A stretch of DNA of 64,000 nt from PR03 sp031362725 (GTDB lineage Bacteria; Myxococcota_A; UBA9160; PR03). Position numbers and translations under genes: made by a program. The stretch covers positions 13,664 to 77,663 of the forward strand of contig JANLTC010000233.1 of assembly GCA_031362725.1 (NCBI GenBank), written 5' to 3'. The notes beneath the pieces were generated by a model. It searched no databases and was not told the origin of the DNA. It saw nothing but the letters and a program-made list of their open reading frames with translations. Positions 33,583 through 42,696 of the stretch are shown piece after piece (the stretch's first letter is position 1; each line of letters starts with the position of its first letter).

Positions 33583-34521
33583 CTAGGACAGCCCGCCGCG
33601 GATCGCCGGCGCAGCGGGAGCGCCGGTCTCTGCGCGCTGGCGGCGATTCACGAACCAGTAGATCAGCGCGAAGCTCACCAGCAGCGTCGTTCCGAGCGCG
33701 GCACCGAACGGCCAGTTGCGGGCATTCCCCTTGAACTGGTTCTCGATGATGTTGCCGATCATGTCGACGTGGCCGCCGCCGAGGATGTCGTTCACCGCGT
33801 AGATGCCGAGCGACGGCACGAAGACCAGCAGCACGCCCGCCGCGATGCCCGGCGCGGTGAGCGGCACGCTCACCCGGGAGAACGCGCGCAGCGGACCGGC
33901 GCCGAGGTCGAGCGCCGCCTCGACGAGCGCGCCGTCGAGTTTTTCGACGCTCGAATAGATCGGCAGGATCATGAACGGCAGGAACGTGTAGACGAGGCCG
34001 AGGACCACCGCGCCCGGCGTATAGAGCATCTCGAGCGGCTCGCTGATCAGCTGCATCTGGAGCGCCAGTGAGTTCAAGAGGCCCTGGCTCTTCAGGATCG
34101 TCACCCAGGCGTAGGTGCGGATCAGGAAGCTGGTCCAGAACGGGATCATCACGGTCATCAGCAATGCATTGCGGAGCTTCTCGTCGGAGCGCCCGATCAG
34201 ATACGCGACCGGGTATCCCATCGCGAGACAGAGCGCCGTGGTGATCGTCGCATAGCCGATCGAGCGGACCACGATCTGCATGTACACGGGGTCGAGTACG
34301 CCCGCGTAGTTCTCGAGCGTGAAGCCGAGGATCACACCGCCGAGCGTCCCGCGGTGCGCGAAGCTGTACACCAGCATGATCACCGCGGGCGCCACCACGA
34401 AGGCGACGGCCCAGGCGATCAGCGGCGACAGCAGCAGCCAGCCGATCCGGCCTGGCTGCCGCTGCGAGCCGCCGATCGCCGACGCCGGCGTCACTTCCTG
34501 TCGCACCGCTGCTCCGCTCAT
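33583..34521 (-). CDS. potB: Spermidine/putrescine ABC permease, PotB type
   Basis: 312 residues, six membrane helices, beginning after a 25-residue polar tail (WLLLSPLIAWAVAFVVAPAVIMLVYSF). The EAA loop is visible as EAALDLGAGPLRAFSRVSVPLTAPGI. With PotC it forms the inner-membrane channel. The gene is last in a minus-strand set, 3 bp after potD. The order permease-binding protein-permease is unusual only in that the ATPase gene (potA) is missing. Confidence 0.87.
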   Translation of the reverse strand: MSGAAVRQEVTPASAIGGSQRQPGRIGWLLLSPLIAWAVAFVVAPAVIMLVYSFAHRGTLGGVILGFTLENYAGVLDPVYMQIVVRSIGYATITTALCLAMGYPVAYLIGRSDEKLRNALLMTVMIPFWTSFLIRTYAWVTILKSQGLLNSLALQMQLISEPLEMLYTPGAVVLGLVYTFLPFMILPIYSSVEKLDGALVEAALDLGAGPLRAFSRVSVPLTAPGIAAGVLLVFVPSLGIYAVNDILGGGHVDMIGNIIENQFKGNARNWPFGAALGTTLLVSFALIYWFVNRRQRAETGAPAAPAIRGGLS

Positions 34522-34524
34522 CGA

Positions 34525-35571
34525 TTACGGCCCGCTCTTCGCCTTCATGTCGGTAACGAGTTTGTCGACGTCGGCCGCCAGCGGACCGATGTCGCGGAAC
34601 GTCGAGAGCTTCGGATTCCCGGGCGGGTAGCTCGCGGCGTTGGCGCGCTGCTCGGCGGAGAGCAGCTTGCGCGCCTCGACGTTGGGATTCGTATACGGGA
34701 ACTCATCCGAGATCTTGCGGCTGACCTCCGGCCGCAGGATGTAGTCGATGAACTTGTGCGCGGCCTCGACGTGCTTCGCGCCCTTCGGAATGGCGAGGTT
34801 GTCGATGAACATGTGGGCGCCTTCCTTCGGCAGCACGTACGCGAAGTTCCCGGGCTGCTCCTTGATCAGGATCGCAGCCTCGCCCGACCACACCAGGCCG
34901 AGATCGACGTCGCCGTTCAGCAGCGGCGTCTTCGGGCTGTCCGAGTCGTAGACCTTCACGAGCGGAAGCCACCTGGCGAGGATCGGCCGCGTCTTCTCGA
35001 TGCTCTCCTTCGTGACACCGTCCGGCCCGATCCCCTGCGTCGCGAGCGCCCACGTCACGACTTCGAGCGAGTCGTCGAGGATCACGATGCGGCCCTTGTA
35101 CTTGTCCTGGAACACGTCGCCGTAGCCGGTCACGGGGTCTTTCACCTTCTTGGTGTTCAACACGATGCCGACCGTTCCCTGCATGTAGGGCACGCTGTAC
35201 TTGAGTTCCGGATCGTGCGGCTGGTCCCAGTACTCCTTCCCGATGTTCTTCAGGTTCGGGAGCTTGGCGTGGTCGATCGGGAGCAGCTCTTTCTCCTTCA
35301 CGAGCGCCTCGATCACGTATTCGGAGGGCTGGATCAGGTCGTAGCTCGCGGCGCCCGACATCAGCTTCGCGAGCATCTCTTCGTTGGACGCGTAGCTCTC
35401 GTAGTTGACCTGGATGCCGGTCTCCTTGGTGAAGCCGTCGAGCACCGCCTGGGGCACGTACTCCGACCAGGCAAAGAGATTCAGCTCCTCCGCTGCGACC
35501 GCGACGAGCGGCGCCGCGAGACCCAACGCCAACGCGAAACCGACGAGCATCCGAGTTGCCAAGCGAATCAT
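34525..35571 (-). CDS. potD: Polyamine-binding periplasmic protein, PotD/PotF type
   Basis: 348 residues from ATG 35571 (GGGAGGAAG site). A signal peptide (LVGFALALGLAAPLVAVAA) is followed by ELNLFAWSEYVPQAVLDGF and, later, YDLIQPSEYV and NTKKVKDP, the usual PotD/PotF blocks including the aromatic Trp/Tyr of the ligand site. Delivers putrescine or spermidine to PotB/PotC. Lies between the two permease genes. Confidence 0.88.
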   Translation of the reverse strand: MIRLATRMLVGFALALGLAAPLVAVAAEELNLFAWSEYVPQAVLDGFTKETGIQVNYESYASNEEMLAKLMSGAASYDLIQPSEYVIEALVKEKELLPIDHAKLPNLKNIGKEYWDQPHDPELKYSVPYMQGTVGIVLNTKKVKDPVTGYGDVFQDKYKGRIVILDDSLEVVTWALATQGIGPDGVTKESIEKTRPILARWLPLVKVYDSDSPKTPLLNGDVDLGLVWSGEAAILIKEQPGNFAYVLPKEGAHMFIDNLAIPKGAKHVEAAHKFIDYILRPEVSRKISDEFPYTNPNVEARKLLSAEQRANAASYPPGNPKLSTFRDIGPLAADVDKLVTDMKAKSGP

Positions 35572-35588
35572 CGTTCTTCCTCCCGATT

Positions 35589-36362
35589 TCATGGATTGCG
35601 ACGCCGCACCACTTCGGTGATCACCAACGCGAGCACGGTCACGACGATGAACACCGTCGAGATCGCATTGAGCGACGGGTCGAGTCCCTTCTTCACGCGC
35701 CCGAAGATCTCGAGCGGCAGCGTCCGCGTGCCGGCGCTGGCGGTGAAGTAGGTGACGATCAACTCGTCGAGCGAAAGCGTGAACGACATCAGCCCGCCCG
35801 AAACGATCGCCGGCATCAGGTACGGCACCAGCACCTTGGTGAAGGCCTGCAGCGGCGTCGCGCCGAGATCGAGCGCCGCCTCCTCGAGGGCAGGGTCGAG
35901 ACCCGCGAGGCGCGCCTGCACCGATGCCATCACGAACGGGAAGCAGAAGGTCACGTGCGAGATGACGATCGTGGTGTAGCCGAGCTGGACGCCGATCGTG
36001 ACGAAGAGAATCAGCAGGCTCACGCCGAGGATCACCTCGGGGACGATCATCGGCAGGAACGAGAGCGTCTCGAGCAGCGACGCGGCGCGGTAGCGGTAGC
36101 GATGCAGCAGCCATGCGCCCGCGGTGCCGAGCACCAGCGAGATCGCGGTCGTGAACACCGCGACGACCAGGCTGTTCTGGAGTGCTCGCACCAACACCGT
36201 GTCGTGCCAGAGCGAGCTGTACCACTCGAGCGTGAACCCGGTCCACACGATGTTGAGCTTCGACTGGTTGAACGAGAACAGCACGAGCACGGCGATCGGC
36301 AGATAGAAGAAGAGCAGGATGAAGCCCATCCAAACGCCGAGCAGGCGCGTGACGAGTTTCAT
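35589..36362 (-). CDS. potC: Spermidine/putrescine ABC permease, PotC type
   Basis: 257 residues, six helices (FILLFFYLPIAVLVLFSFN at the start). EAA loop EEAALDLGATPLQAFTKVLVPYLMPAI. Normal length for PotC. Located 17 bp upstream of potD and 27 bp downstream of the deacetylase-like gene on the same strand, so polyamine uptake and deacetylation appear co-transcribed. Confidence 0.88.
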   Translation of the reverse strand: MKLVTRLLGVWMGFILLFFYLPIAVLVLFSFNQSKLNIVWTGFTLEWYSSLWHDTVLVRALQNSLVVAVFTTAISLVLGTAGAWLLHRYRYRAASLLETLSFLPMIVPEVILGVSLLILFVTIGVQLGYTTIVISHVTFCFPFVMASVQARLAGLDPALEEAALDLGATPLQAFTKVLVPYLMPAIVSGGLMSFTLSLDELIVTYFTASAGTRTLPLEIFGRVKKGLDPSLNAISTVFIVVTVLALVITEVVRRRNP

Positions 36363-36389
36363 CGCCGCCGCTCCGCGCCGTCGCAGCGA

Positions 36390-37310
36390 CTAGCCGTATA
36401 CGCTCTGTGCCGCATCGAATGTCCCCACGTGCACGGCGACCACCTTCGAGACGTCGGGCGTGTAGCCACCCGCGAGCACCCACGCGATCGGCAGCCCCTG
36501 CTTGCGCGCCCAGGCGAAGACGAAGCGATCGCGCTCGCGCAGATCGTCGTGATCGAGGTCGAGCGGCGAGTACGGATCCTCGCGATACGGGTCGGCGCCG
36601 GCCTGATAGAGCACGAGATCCGGCCGGCCGGCGGCGAGCAGTGCCGCGGTGCCGCGCTCGAGCGCGTCGAGCAGCACCGCAGCGCCGCTGCCGTTCGGCA
36701 GCGCGAACGACAAGTGATTCGCCGCGTCCGTGTGTCGCAGCGTCTCGACGTCGCGGTACGTCTTGTTCTCGCAGTAGTCGTTGCCGTAGATCGAGCAGTT
36801 GGTGAACCACGGCCGGCTCGCGCACAAGGACGCCGTGCCGTTGCCGTAGTGCAGGTCGAGGTCGAGAACCGCGACGCGCGCGATGCGGCCCGCCGCGCGC
36901 AGCGCTTCGGCGGCGACGACGAGCCCGTTGAAGGTGCAGAAGCCTTCGCCGTGATCGGCGTGTGCGTGGTGGAAGCCGCTCGCGAGCGCGGCGGCGATGC
37001 CGTCGTCGAGCGCGCGCGTCGCCGCGGCGAGCGCGCCGCCATTGGTCAGCAGCACCGACGGCCACAGCGCCGGCGACCACGGGAACTTCTGCGATTCGGC
37101 GAGCGCGCGCGGCTCACCGCTGCGCACCGCGTCGACGTACGCGGCGGTGTGGACGCGCAGCAGGTCGGCCGGCGCGATCGGCGGCGGCGCCTCGACCGCG
37201 ACGCCAGCGCGGCCCGCGAGCGCGTCGGCCACCAGCTGGAACTTTCGCATCGGCATCACGTGATCGCCGAGCGGCGCGGCGAAGCCTGGGTGGTGAAAGG
37301 CCGTGATCAC
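36390..37310 (-). CDS. Histone-deacetylase-family protein, probable acetylpolyamine amidohydrolase
   Basis: 306 residues from GTG 37310, chosen because it overlaps the upstream stop (GTGA). Arginase/deacetylase fold: HHAHADHGEGFCTFNGL gives the catalytic His pair, DLDLHYGNGTASL gives zinc Asp and His, and YQAGADPYREDPYS gives the second zinc Asp. HDAC-family enzymes in bacteria hydrolyse acetylpolyamines, acetoin-related substrates or acetyl-lysine. The adjacent polyamine transporter and putrescine-aminotransferase-like genes favour acetylpolyamines. Confidence 0.82.
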   Translation of the reverse strand: MITAFHHPGFAAPLGDHVMPMRKFQLVADALAGRAGVAVEAPPPIAPADLLRVHTAAYVDAVRSGEPRALAESQKFPWSPALWPSVLLTNGGALAAATRALDDGIAAALASGFHHAHADHGEGFCTFNGLVVAAEALRAAGRIARVAVLDLDLHYGNGTASLCASRPWFTNCSIYGNDYCENKTYRDVETLRHTDAANHLSFALPNGSGAAVLLDALERGTAALLAAGRPDLVLYQAGADPYREDPYSPLDLDHDDLRERDRFVFAWARKQGLPIAWVLAGGYTPDVSKVVAVHVGTFDAAQSVYG

Positions 37311-38191
37311 GCCGTGGGAGGTAGCAGCCCGAAGGGTGCCGGGCGACCCGTCCACTCCGCCGCCGCCGCCCGCAACGGCAGCAGCGCTGCGGCCGGAACG
37401 TGCACCCCGTACACCGCGTAGATCGAATCGATCACCGCGCGGAGTTCCGCAGCTGGCATCGTGGCCTCCGACTCGCGACCGACCCGCCGCACGACGAGCC
37501 CCAATGGGACCGGCCGCGGCGCATCCCCTGCGAGCAGCTCGGGCGGCCGAAAGTCCGGCTGTGCGTAGGGCGCCGCCGCGGGATCGACCAGAAGGAAGCC
37601 GGCGCGCTCGTACGAGCGCAGCCGCGCCATCCGAGCCTCGTGGCCGGCTGGCCCGGGCGCCTCGGGCTGCCCCGGCACAGCGACGTCACGCATTTCCATC
37701 TCCGCGACCAGCACGATGGACTCGTCCGGCGCGCAGCCGGCCGCGCGTGCGCAGCGTCGCGCCGTCTGCAGCGGCAACGCGCGCAGCCACGCGACGAGGC
37801 CGGTGCCGCGGTGCGCCGGCTCGACGAGCGCGTGCGAGAGGTGTACGACGATCGGACCCGCCAGCGGCTTGCCGTCCGCAGCGACGCGCACGACCGCCGT
37901 GTGGTCGCGCAGCGCCGCGATGGCGCCGCCACGTCGCAGCACCAACAACTCGTAGGCGAGCGCCGCGCCGCCGACGGGCTGCGCGGGATCCCACGTGAGC
38001 CGGTCGCGGATCACGGCGCTGCGCTCCATCTCTCCGAGCGCGCCGAACTCCGACCACAGCCGTTGGTAGGCCGCGTCGAAGTCGACGTCCGCCGGATCGC
38101 GCACGCGACGCACCTGCAAGTCGCTCCAATCGAGCGCCCCCGCGTTCCGGTCGCCCGGCGCGAGATCCTCGGTGAGCAGTGCGGCATCCAC
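37307..38191 (-). CDS. GNAT-like acetyltransferase domain protein
   Basis: About 294 residues from GTG 38191 (CTAGGAA site); upstream residues look non-coding. A GNAT acetyl-CoA-loop-like stretch, LSHALVEPAHRGTGLVAWLR, is at the centre, preceded by beta strands (AYELLVLRRG, TAVVRVAADG). The C-terminal part is unassigned. Coupled by GTGA overlap to the acetylpolyamine-deacetylase-like gene, so it may acetylate amines in the same route. Family call is from the RGTG loop and context only. Confidence 0.55.
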   Translation of the reverse strand: MDAALLTEDLAPGDRNAGALDWSDLQVRRVRDPADVDFDAAYQRLWSEFGALGEMERSAVIRDRLTWDPAQPVGGAALAYELLVLRRGGAIAALRDHTAVVRVAADGKPLAGPIVVHLSHALVEPAHRGTGLVAWLRALPLQTARRCARAAGCAPDESIVLVAEMEMRDVAVPGQPEAPGPAGHEARMARLRSYERAGFLLVDPAAAPYAQPDFRPPELLAGDAPRPVPLGLVVRRVGRESEATMPAAELRAVIDSIYAVYGVHVPAAALLPLRAAAAEWTGRPAPFGLLPPTA

Positions 38192-38266
38192 GGCCTGCGT
38201 TCCTAGCAATCCGCGGCGAGGGGTGCCCGCTGGCATCTCGCCGAGGGCCGTGCTGTAGTCGCGTCC

Positions 38267-39604
38267 ATGGGCCAATTCGATCTCAGCACGCTGCGCCGCC
38301 TCGACACGGCGCACCACCTACACCCGTTCACCGACCACCGCGCGATGCACCAGGGCGGCACCCACGTGATCCGCTCGGCGAAGGGCTCGACGATCGTCGA
38401 CGAGGACGGCCGCGAACTGCTCGACGGACTCGCCGGTCTCTGGTGCGTCAACGTCGGCTACGGGCGCGAGGAGATTGCAAGCGCGGTGGCCGAGCAGATG
38501 CGCGCGGTCGCGTTCTATCCGTCGTTCTTCAATACCACCACCGAGCCGGCGATCCGGCTCGCGGCGAAGCTCGCCGAGCACGCGCCGCCCAGTATTGAGC
38601 ACACGATCTTCTCCAACTCGGGCTCGGAGGCGAACGAGACGGCGCTGAAGTTGATCCGCGCGTACTGGAAACTGCGCGGCAAGCGCGAGAAGACGAAGGT
38701 GCTGTCACGCACCTTCGCGTATCACGGCGTGACGCTCGCGACGACGAGCCTCACGGGCCTGCCGTCCTGCACCGATCCCTTCGACCTGCCGCTTCCCGGT
38801 TTCGTGTACGTGCCGGGTCCCTACTCGTACGGCAGTGGCAAGAGTCCCGAGGAATACGGCGCGTGGTGTATCGCCGAGACCGAGAAGACGATCGAGCGCG
38901 AGGGCGCGCACACGATCGGCGCGATCTTCGTCGAACCGGTGCAAGGCGCCGGCGGCGTCGTCGTGCCGCCGCCCGGCTACCTGAGCGCGCTGCGCGAGCT
39001 GTGTCGCCAGAACGAGATCCTCTTCGTCGCCGACGAGGTGATCACCGGCTTCGGGCGGCTCGGCGCGTGGTTCGCGTCCGTCCTTTGGGATCTCGAACCC
39101 GATCTGCTGACCACCGCGAAGGGCATCACCAGCGGCTACCTGCCACTCGGCGCCACCATGGTGAGTCGGGAGATCGCCGCGACCTTCGAGTCGAGCGGCT
39201 ATCTCGCGCACGGCTTCACCTACACGGGCCACCCGACCACGTGCGCCGCGGCGCTCGCGAACCTCGCCATCATCGAGCGCGAGAAACTGGTCGAGCGCGT
39301 GCGCGACGACATCGGCCCGCGCTTCCAGGCGGCGCTCGGCAAGCTCGCGGGTCACCCGCTCGTCGCCGAAGTGCGCGGCTTCGGGATGATCGGAGCGCTC
39401 GAAGTGCGCGCACCGAAGAGCGGTCCCAACGCGAACGCCGCCCCGAACACGCTCGGCGTCGCCGTGCACGGGCTCGCGCGCGAGGAGGGCGTGATCGTGC
39501 GCGGCATCCGCGATCTGGTGGCGATGTCGCCGCCGCTCGTCGTGACGCACGACGAACTCGACCGGATGTTCGCGGGGCTCACGCGCGCGCTCGACCGGCT
39601 GTAG
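38267..39604 (+). CDS. Class III aminotransferase, putrescine/beta-alanine-pyruvate type
   Basis: 445 residues. PLP enzyme: SNSGSEANETALKLIR, cofactor-binding FVADEVITGFGRLG, Schiff-base Lys285 in TTAKGITSGYLPLGA, and GHPTTCAAALANL. The start (HHLHPFTDHRAM) is typical of SpuC-like putrescine-pyruvate and beta-alanine-pyruvate transaminases. Divergent from the polyamine uptake/deacetylation operon with 75 bp between starts, which strongly suggests putrescine catabolism. Confidence 0.87.
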   Translation: MGQFDLSTLRRLDTAHHLHPFTDHRAMHQGGTHVIRSAKGSTIVDEDGRELLDGLAGLWCVNVGYGREEIASAVAEQMRAVAFYPSFFNTTTEPAIRLAAKLAEHAPPSIEHTIFSNSGSEANETALKLIRAYWKLRGKREKTKVLSRTFAYHGVTLATTSLTGLPSCTDPFDLPLPGFVYVPGPYSYGSGKSPEEYGAWCIAETEKTIEREGAHTIGAIFVEPVQGAGGVVVPPPGYLSALRELCRQNEILFVADEVITGFGRLGAWFASVLWDLEPDLLTTAKGITSGYLPLGATMVSREIAATFESSGYLAHGFTYTGHPTTCAAALANLAIIEREKLVERVRDDIGPRFQAALGKLAGHPLVAEVRGFGMIGALEVRAPKSGPNANAAPNTLGVAVHGLAREEGVIVRGIRDLVAMSPPLVVTHDELDRMFAGLTRALDRL

Positions 39605-39614
39605 CGCGGGGTTC

Positions 39615-39672
39615 GTGCCGGGTTTTCCGGAAACTCCGGCACGTGAGTCCGACCCCCGGTGGCGGCACCGCC
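39615..39672. terminator. Two hairpins after the aminotransferase gene
   Basis: First hairpin: 7-bp arms GTGCCGG (39615-39621) and CCGGCAC (39636-39642) around a near-palindrome TTTTCCGGAAA. Second: TGGCGG-CA-CCGCCA at 39660-39673. Either may end the aminotransferase transcript. They also mark where ordinary gene content stops and the repeat-bounded accessory region begins. Confidence 0.45.
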
Positions 39673-39737
39673 ATGCTTTCGTCGTAGCTGTACTCGGCTG
39701 TCCGCTGCGCTGGAAGGGCATCGAACGGCGCGCGCCG

Positions 39738-39813
39738 AGCAGAAGCAGTTCAGGCGGACTTGGTCGGAGAATGAGACTTGTGACGACTCCCGGCTGAGCC
39801 GGAGAGCCAACGG
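39738..39813 (+). repeat. Divergent first copy of the ~80-bp hairpin-ended repeat (R0)
   Basis: Aligns end to end with the later copies: an AGCA start, GGCGGACTTGGTC in the middle, and the conserved end GAGAGCCAACGG at 39802-39813. The 3' part contains CCGGCTGAGCCGG. More diverged than the others. It lies 3 bp before the stop of a broken RelA/SpoT-domain gene. Confidence 0.7.
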
Positions 39814-39816
39814 GGT

Positions 39817-40100
39817 TCAGAGGCTGGAGCCGGCGTCCAAGATCATCGCCTGAAGGGACTCGAAGTATCTGCTGTGAGTCTTCTCGAGGTCGTCGAGCGA
39901 GGCTGCGGAAGGCAATACGACCTCGGCTTCAGACCGATCTGTGTACTCGATCTCCAGTCGAGATCGACGTCGAAGGGCGTCGGGTCGTAGTCGAGTCGGA
40001 GCTTCTCGAGAGCCTCCAAGTCTTCGACTGACGGCTGCGTCGACTTGCGAAGTCGCTCGCCGGGGCGATCGATCTGGCTCCTGGTGAAGGACCGCGGCAC
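39817..40100 (-). pseudogene. RelA/SpoT-domain protein remnant with internal deletion
   Basis: Reading leftwards from a GTG at 40100, one frame gives RSFTRSQIDRPGERLRKST and EDLEALEKLRLDYDP, like the N-terminus of stand-alone RelA/SpoT-domain proteins. After about 49 codons (near 39955) coding jumps to another frame giving EAEVVLPSAASLDDLEKTHSRYF, like the C-terminal tail of the same family. The catalytic centre between them is absent, so it cannot make (p)ppGpp. The 3' end abuts repeat R0. Identification is by remembered family pattern and should be checked. Confidence 0.55.
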
Positions 40101-40250
40101 GGTCGCAAGGTAACGGCGAAGCGCCGATGGAGTCAGGCGAGACCGCGCGCCGCGTTCGCCGTCGCCGAGCAGTGCAGGCGAGCAAGGCGCCGGCCAGAGA
40201 ATCCACGGCAGCAAGAGCGTCACGGCGCTGTGGAGGTACCCTGCGCGTCG

Positions 40251-41498
40251 ATGCCGATCGCCAAATCCTCGACGAATCCGTACGAGAACCCGGCGCTGAT
40301 GCGCTGGCTCGATTCCTACGAAGGCGTGCCGGAGTGGACCGATCCCGCGGAGACGCCCGCCGAGCGCGCCGCGCGATCGCCGTTCGGCGAACGCGTCTAC
40401 GAGCTCTTCACGCTCGCCGGCGTGACACTGCCCGGGCTCGCGCTGCTGGCCGCGCTGGCGGCCGTCGCAACGAGCGGCGCACGCGTGCTCGGCGTGTCGC
40501 TGCTCGGTTTCGAGCGCTCGCCGGTGAGCCCGATCCTGGTCGCGATCCTGCTCGGGCTCGCGATCCGCAACACGATCGGGATGCCGGCCGTCTACGAAGC
40601 CGGCGTGCGACTCGGCTTGAAGCGCATCTTGCGCGCGGGCGTCGCGCTGCTCGGGCTGCAACTGAGTCTCTCGGCGGCAGGCGCGATCGGGCTCATCGCG
40701 CTGCCGATCGTCGCGGGCTGCATCGTCTCGGCACTCGCGCTGGCCGGGTTCGTCGGCCGCCGCTTCGGATTGCCGCCGCGTCTCGCGACGCTGATCGCCG
40801 TCGGCACCGCGATCTGCGGCAACACGGCAATCGTCGCAACCGCGCCCGTGATCGGAGCCGACGACGACGAGACCAGTTACGCAGTCGGCTGCATCACCGT
40901 CTTCGGATTGCTCGCGCTGCTCGGCTACCCGTTCCTGTCGCACGCGCTGTTTGCAGGCGACGCGACGAAGGCGGGCCTCTTCCTCGGCACCGCGATCCAC
41001 GACACGGCGCAGGTCGCCGGCGCCGGCCTGCTCTATCTCCAGCAATACGGCGACGCGACGGCGCTCGAGACGGCGACCGTCACCAAGCTGGTGCGCAATC
41101 TGTGCATGCTCGTCGTGATTCCCGGCATCGCGCTGCAGCACCGGCGCCGGCACGGCGCTGCGAACCGCACGCGCGCCGACTGGCGTCAGGCCGTGCCCGG
41201 CTTCGTGTTCGCGTTCGTCGCGCTGACGGCGCTACGCACGGTAGGCGATCTCGGCGATCGCCCGTTCGGCCTGCTCGCGCCGGAGACCTGGCGCGCCTGT
41301 CTCGACTGGGCGAGCTGGCTCTCCGCCGCTTGCCTCACGGTCGCGATGGCGTCGGTGGGACTCGGCACCAGCCTCGCGCGACTGCGCAGTCTCGGGTTGC
41401 GCCCGCTCGCAGCGGGACTCGCGATCGCGCTGCTGGTCGGTGCGGTCAGCTACGCGCTGATCCGCGTGATCGCGCCGGCCGCGCAGCATCTGCTGTAG
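40251..41498 (+). CDS. YeiH/UPF0324-family membrane protein, putative sulfate exporter
   Basis: 415 residues from ATG 40251 (a GGAGG lies upstream; GTG 40230 is possible). A 60-residue soluble N-terminus is followed by ten or more helices. Conserved blocks: AILLGLAIRNTIG, LIAVGTAICGNTAI and GTAIHDTAQVAGAG are the YeiH/PSE family signature. Family members are annotated as putative sulfate exporters. It is intact and lies in the first repeat-bounded segment, followed by decayed sequence. Confidence 0.83.
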   Translation: MPIAKSSTNPYENPALMRWLDSYEGVPEWTDPAETPAERAARSPFGERVYELFTLAGVTLPGLALLAALAAVATSGARVLGVSLLGFERSPVSPILVAILLGLAIRNTIGMPAVYEAGVRLGLKRILRAGVALLGLQLSLSAAGAIGLIALPIVAGCIVSALALAGFVGRRFGLPPRLATLIAVGTAICGNTAIVATAPVIGADDDETSYAVGCITVFGLLALLGYPFLSHALFAGDATKAGLFLGTAIHDTAQVAGAGLLYLQQYGDATALETATVTKLVRNLCMLVVIPGIALQHRRRHGAANRTRADWRQAVPGFVFAFVALTALRTVGDLGDRPFGLLAPETWRACLDWASWLSAACLTVAMASVGLGTSLARLRSLGLRPLAAGLAIALLVGAVSYALIRVIAPAAQHLL

Positions 41499-41600
41499 CG
41501 AACGCGGCGCCGGCGTCGGAGCAGGCAGATGGTGCCGGCCGCAATCGATAGGCAGAGGCCCGTCGTCGGCTCGGGCACGACGGCCGGTAGTGCAACGTCC
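41450..41600 (-). pseudogene. PEP-CTERM tail remnant
   Basis: The minus strand encodes VVPEPTTGLCLSIAAGTICL followed by RRRRR: a textbook PEP-CTERM sorting signal. Only some 20 residues precede it before coding character is lost at the IS256 remnant. The 3' end runs over the yeiH-like stop. A surface-protein gene has lost everything but its tail. Confidence 0.6.
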
Positions 41601-41676
41601 TTTCTGCAAAAGGCGCCGGATCGCGGCGTAGAGTTGAGATGGCGGGCCAAGCCCGCTCTCCTTGTGGGTGACGAGC

Positions 41677-42383
41677 ATGGACGTGTCGCGCGCCGCGGCG
41701 GAGCTCGACGCGCGCTACGAGAAGGTCCGCCATGCCGGCTCGGTGATCAGCTGCGCCGTGCTCGTGGCGATGGGCGTACGCGAAGAGGACGGCAAGCGCA
41801 TGCTGCTCGGCGTCTCGGTGTCGCTCTCCGAGGCCGAAGTACACTGGCGCGCGTTCCTCGAAGGGCTTGGCAAGCGCGGGCTCGAAGTGACGAAGCCCGT
41901 CACGAGCGACGATCACGCGGGGCTACGCGCTGCGCGACGCGCCGTCTTCCCGAACCTGCCTTGGCAGCGCTGCCAGTTCCATCTGCAGCAGAACGCACAG
42001 CACTACGTTCCAAACATCGCGCTGCGCCCGCAGGTCGCACGAGATCTGCGCTCCGTGTCCAACACAACCGAGCGCGGCGAAGCGGACGAGCGACTCGCCA
42101 AGTTCATCAAGAAGTACGGCGCTCCGCACCGAAGCTCGCGGAGTGGATGGAGACGAACGTGCCCGACGGCTTCGCCGTCTTCGCGTTGCCCGAGCCGCAT
42201 CGCCGACGCCTACGCACGACCAACGCAATCGAACGGCTCAACCGCGAACTGCATCGACGTACACGCGTTGCGACGCTGTTCCCGAACGAGGCCTCGCTCC
42301 TCGGCCTGGTCTCGGCGATCGCCGCCGAGATCAGCGAGGACTTGGAAACGGGACGCATCTACTGGAACCCGGAGAGCGAGTGA
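41677..42383 (+). pseudogene. IS256/mutator-family transposase, 5'-truncated and frameshifted
   Basis: Coding begins in mid-protein (LDARYEKVRHAGSVISCAVL), containing the first catalytic Asp. VTSDDHAGLRAARRAVF holds the second Asp, then PWQRCQFHLQQNAQHYVP. Near 42118 a one-base change moves the reading to another frame, which continues KLAEWMETNVPDGFAVFALP and TTNAIERLNRELHRRTRV with the catalytic Glu. About 150 N-terminal residues are missing. It cannot be active. No flanking inverted repeats were found. Confidence 0.85.
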
Positions 42384-42535
42384 GGACGCCAGCTCAACCG
42401 CTCTTACAAAAGTAGAGTTGCTTAGTCGTCAGCGCGCCCTCTACCATTGTCATAGATATCTTGTTTGACAACACTAGCCGCGCCCTGGGCCAGCCGTAAA
42501 TTGAGGACAGGGAGCTTAGTTCACGGAGGAGCCAA

Positions 42536-42682
42536 GTGGATTCATCAAAGCCGGCCCAGCCGACGGGCGCACCCGAAGCAAGCGCCGCGGAAGCCAAACT
42601 TCGGACCGAGGAACGCCTCGTTCAAAGCACACCAAAGGGTTACATCCGGGTGGTGAAACCGCCGGATGGTAAGACGGACTAG
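42536..42682 (+). CDS. Small protein, 48 residues, upstream of the DUF1036 gene
   Basis: GTG 42536 follows an ACGGAGGAG ribosome site. The product is hydrophilic (VDSSKPAQPTGAPEASAAEA at the start, ending in VVKPPDGKTD) with no hydrophobic segment. It stops 14 bp before the next start and shares its strand and lower GC content, so the two are a pair. No homology recognised; a cytosolic partner or immunity-type protein is possible but unproven. Confidence 0.55.
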   Translation: MDSSKPAQPTGAPEASAAEAKLRTEERLVQSTPKGYIRVVKPPDGKTD

Positions 42683-42696
42683 GACGGGAGGAGAAA

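Noticed and set aside
39843..41153. A 436-codon minus-strand gene
   Set aside because: Most of it is the complement of the YeiH-like gene. Only the last ~50 codons, corresponding to the RelA/SpoT remnant, have coding character.
41677..42383. Active IS256 insertion
   Set aside because: 5' truncation, a frameshift and lack of flanking inverted or target-site repeats show it is dead.
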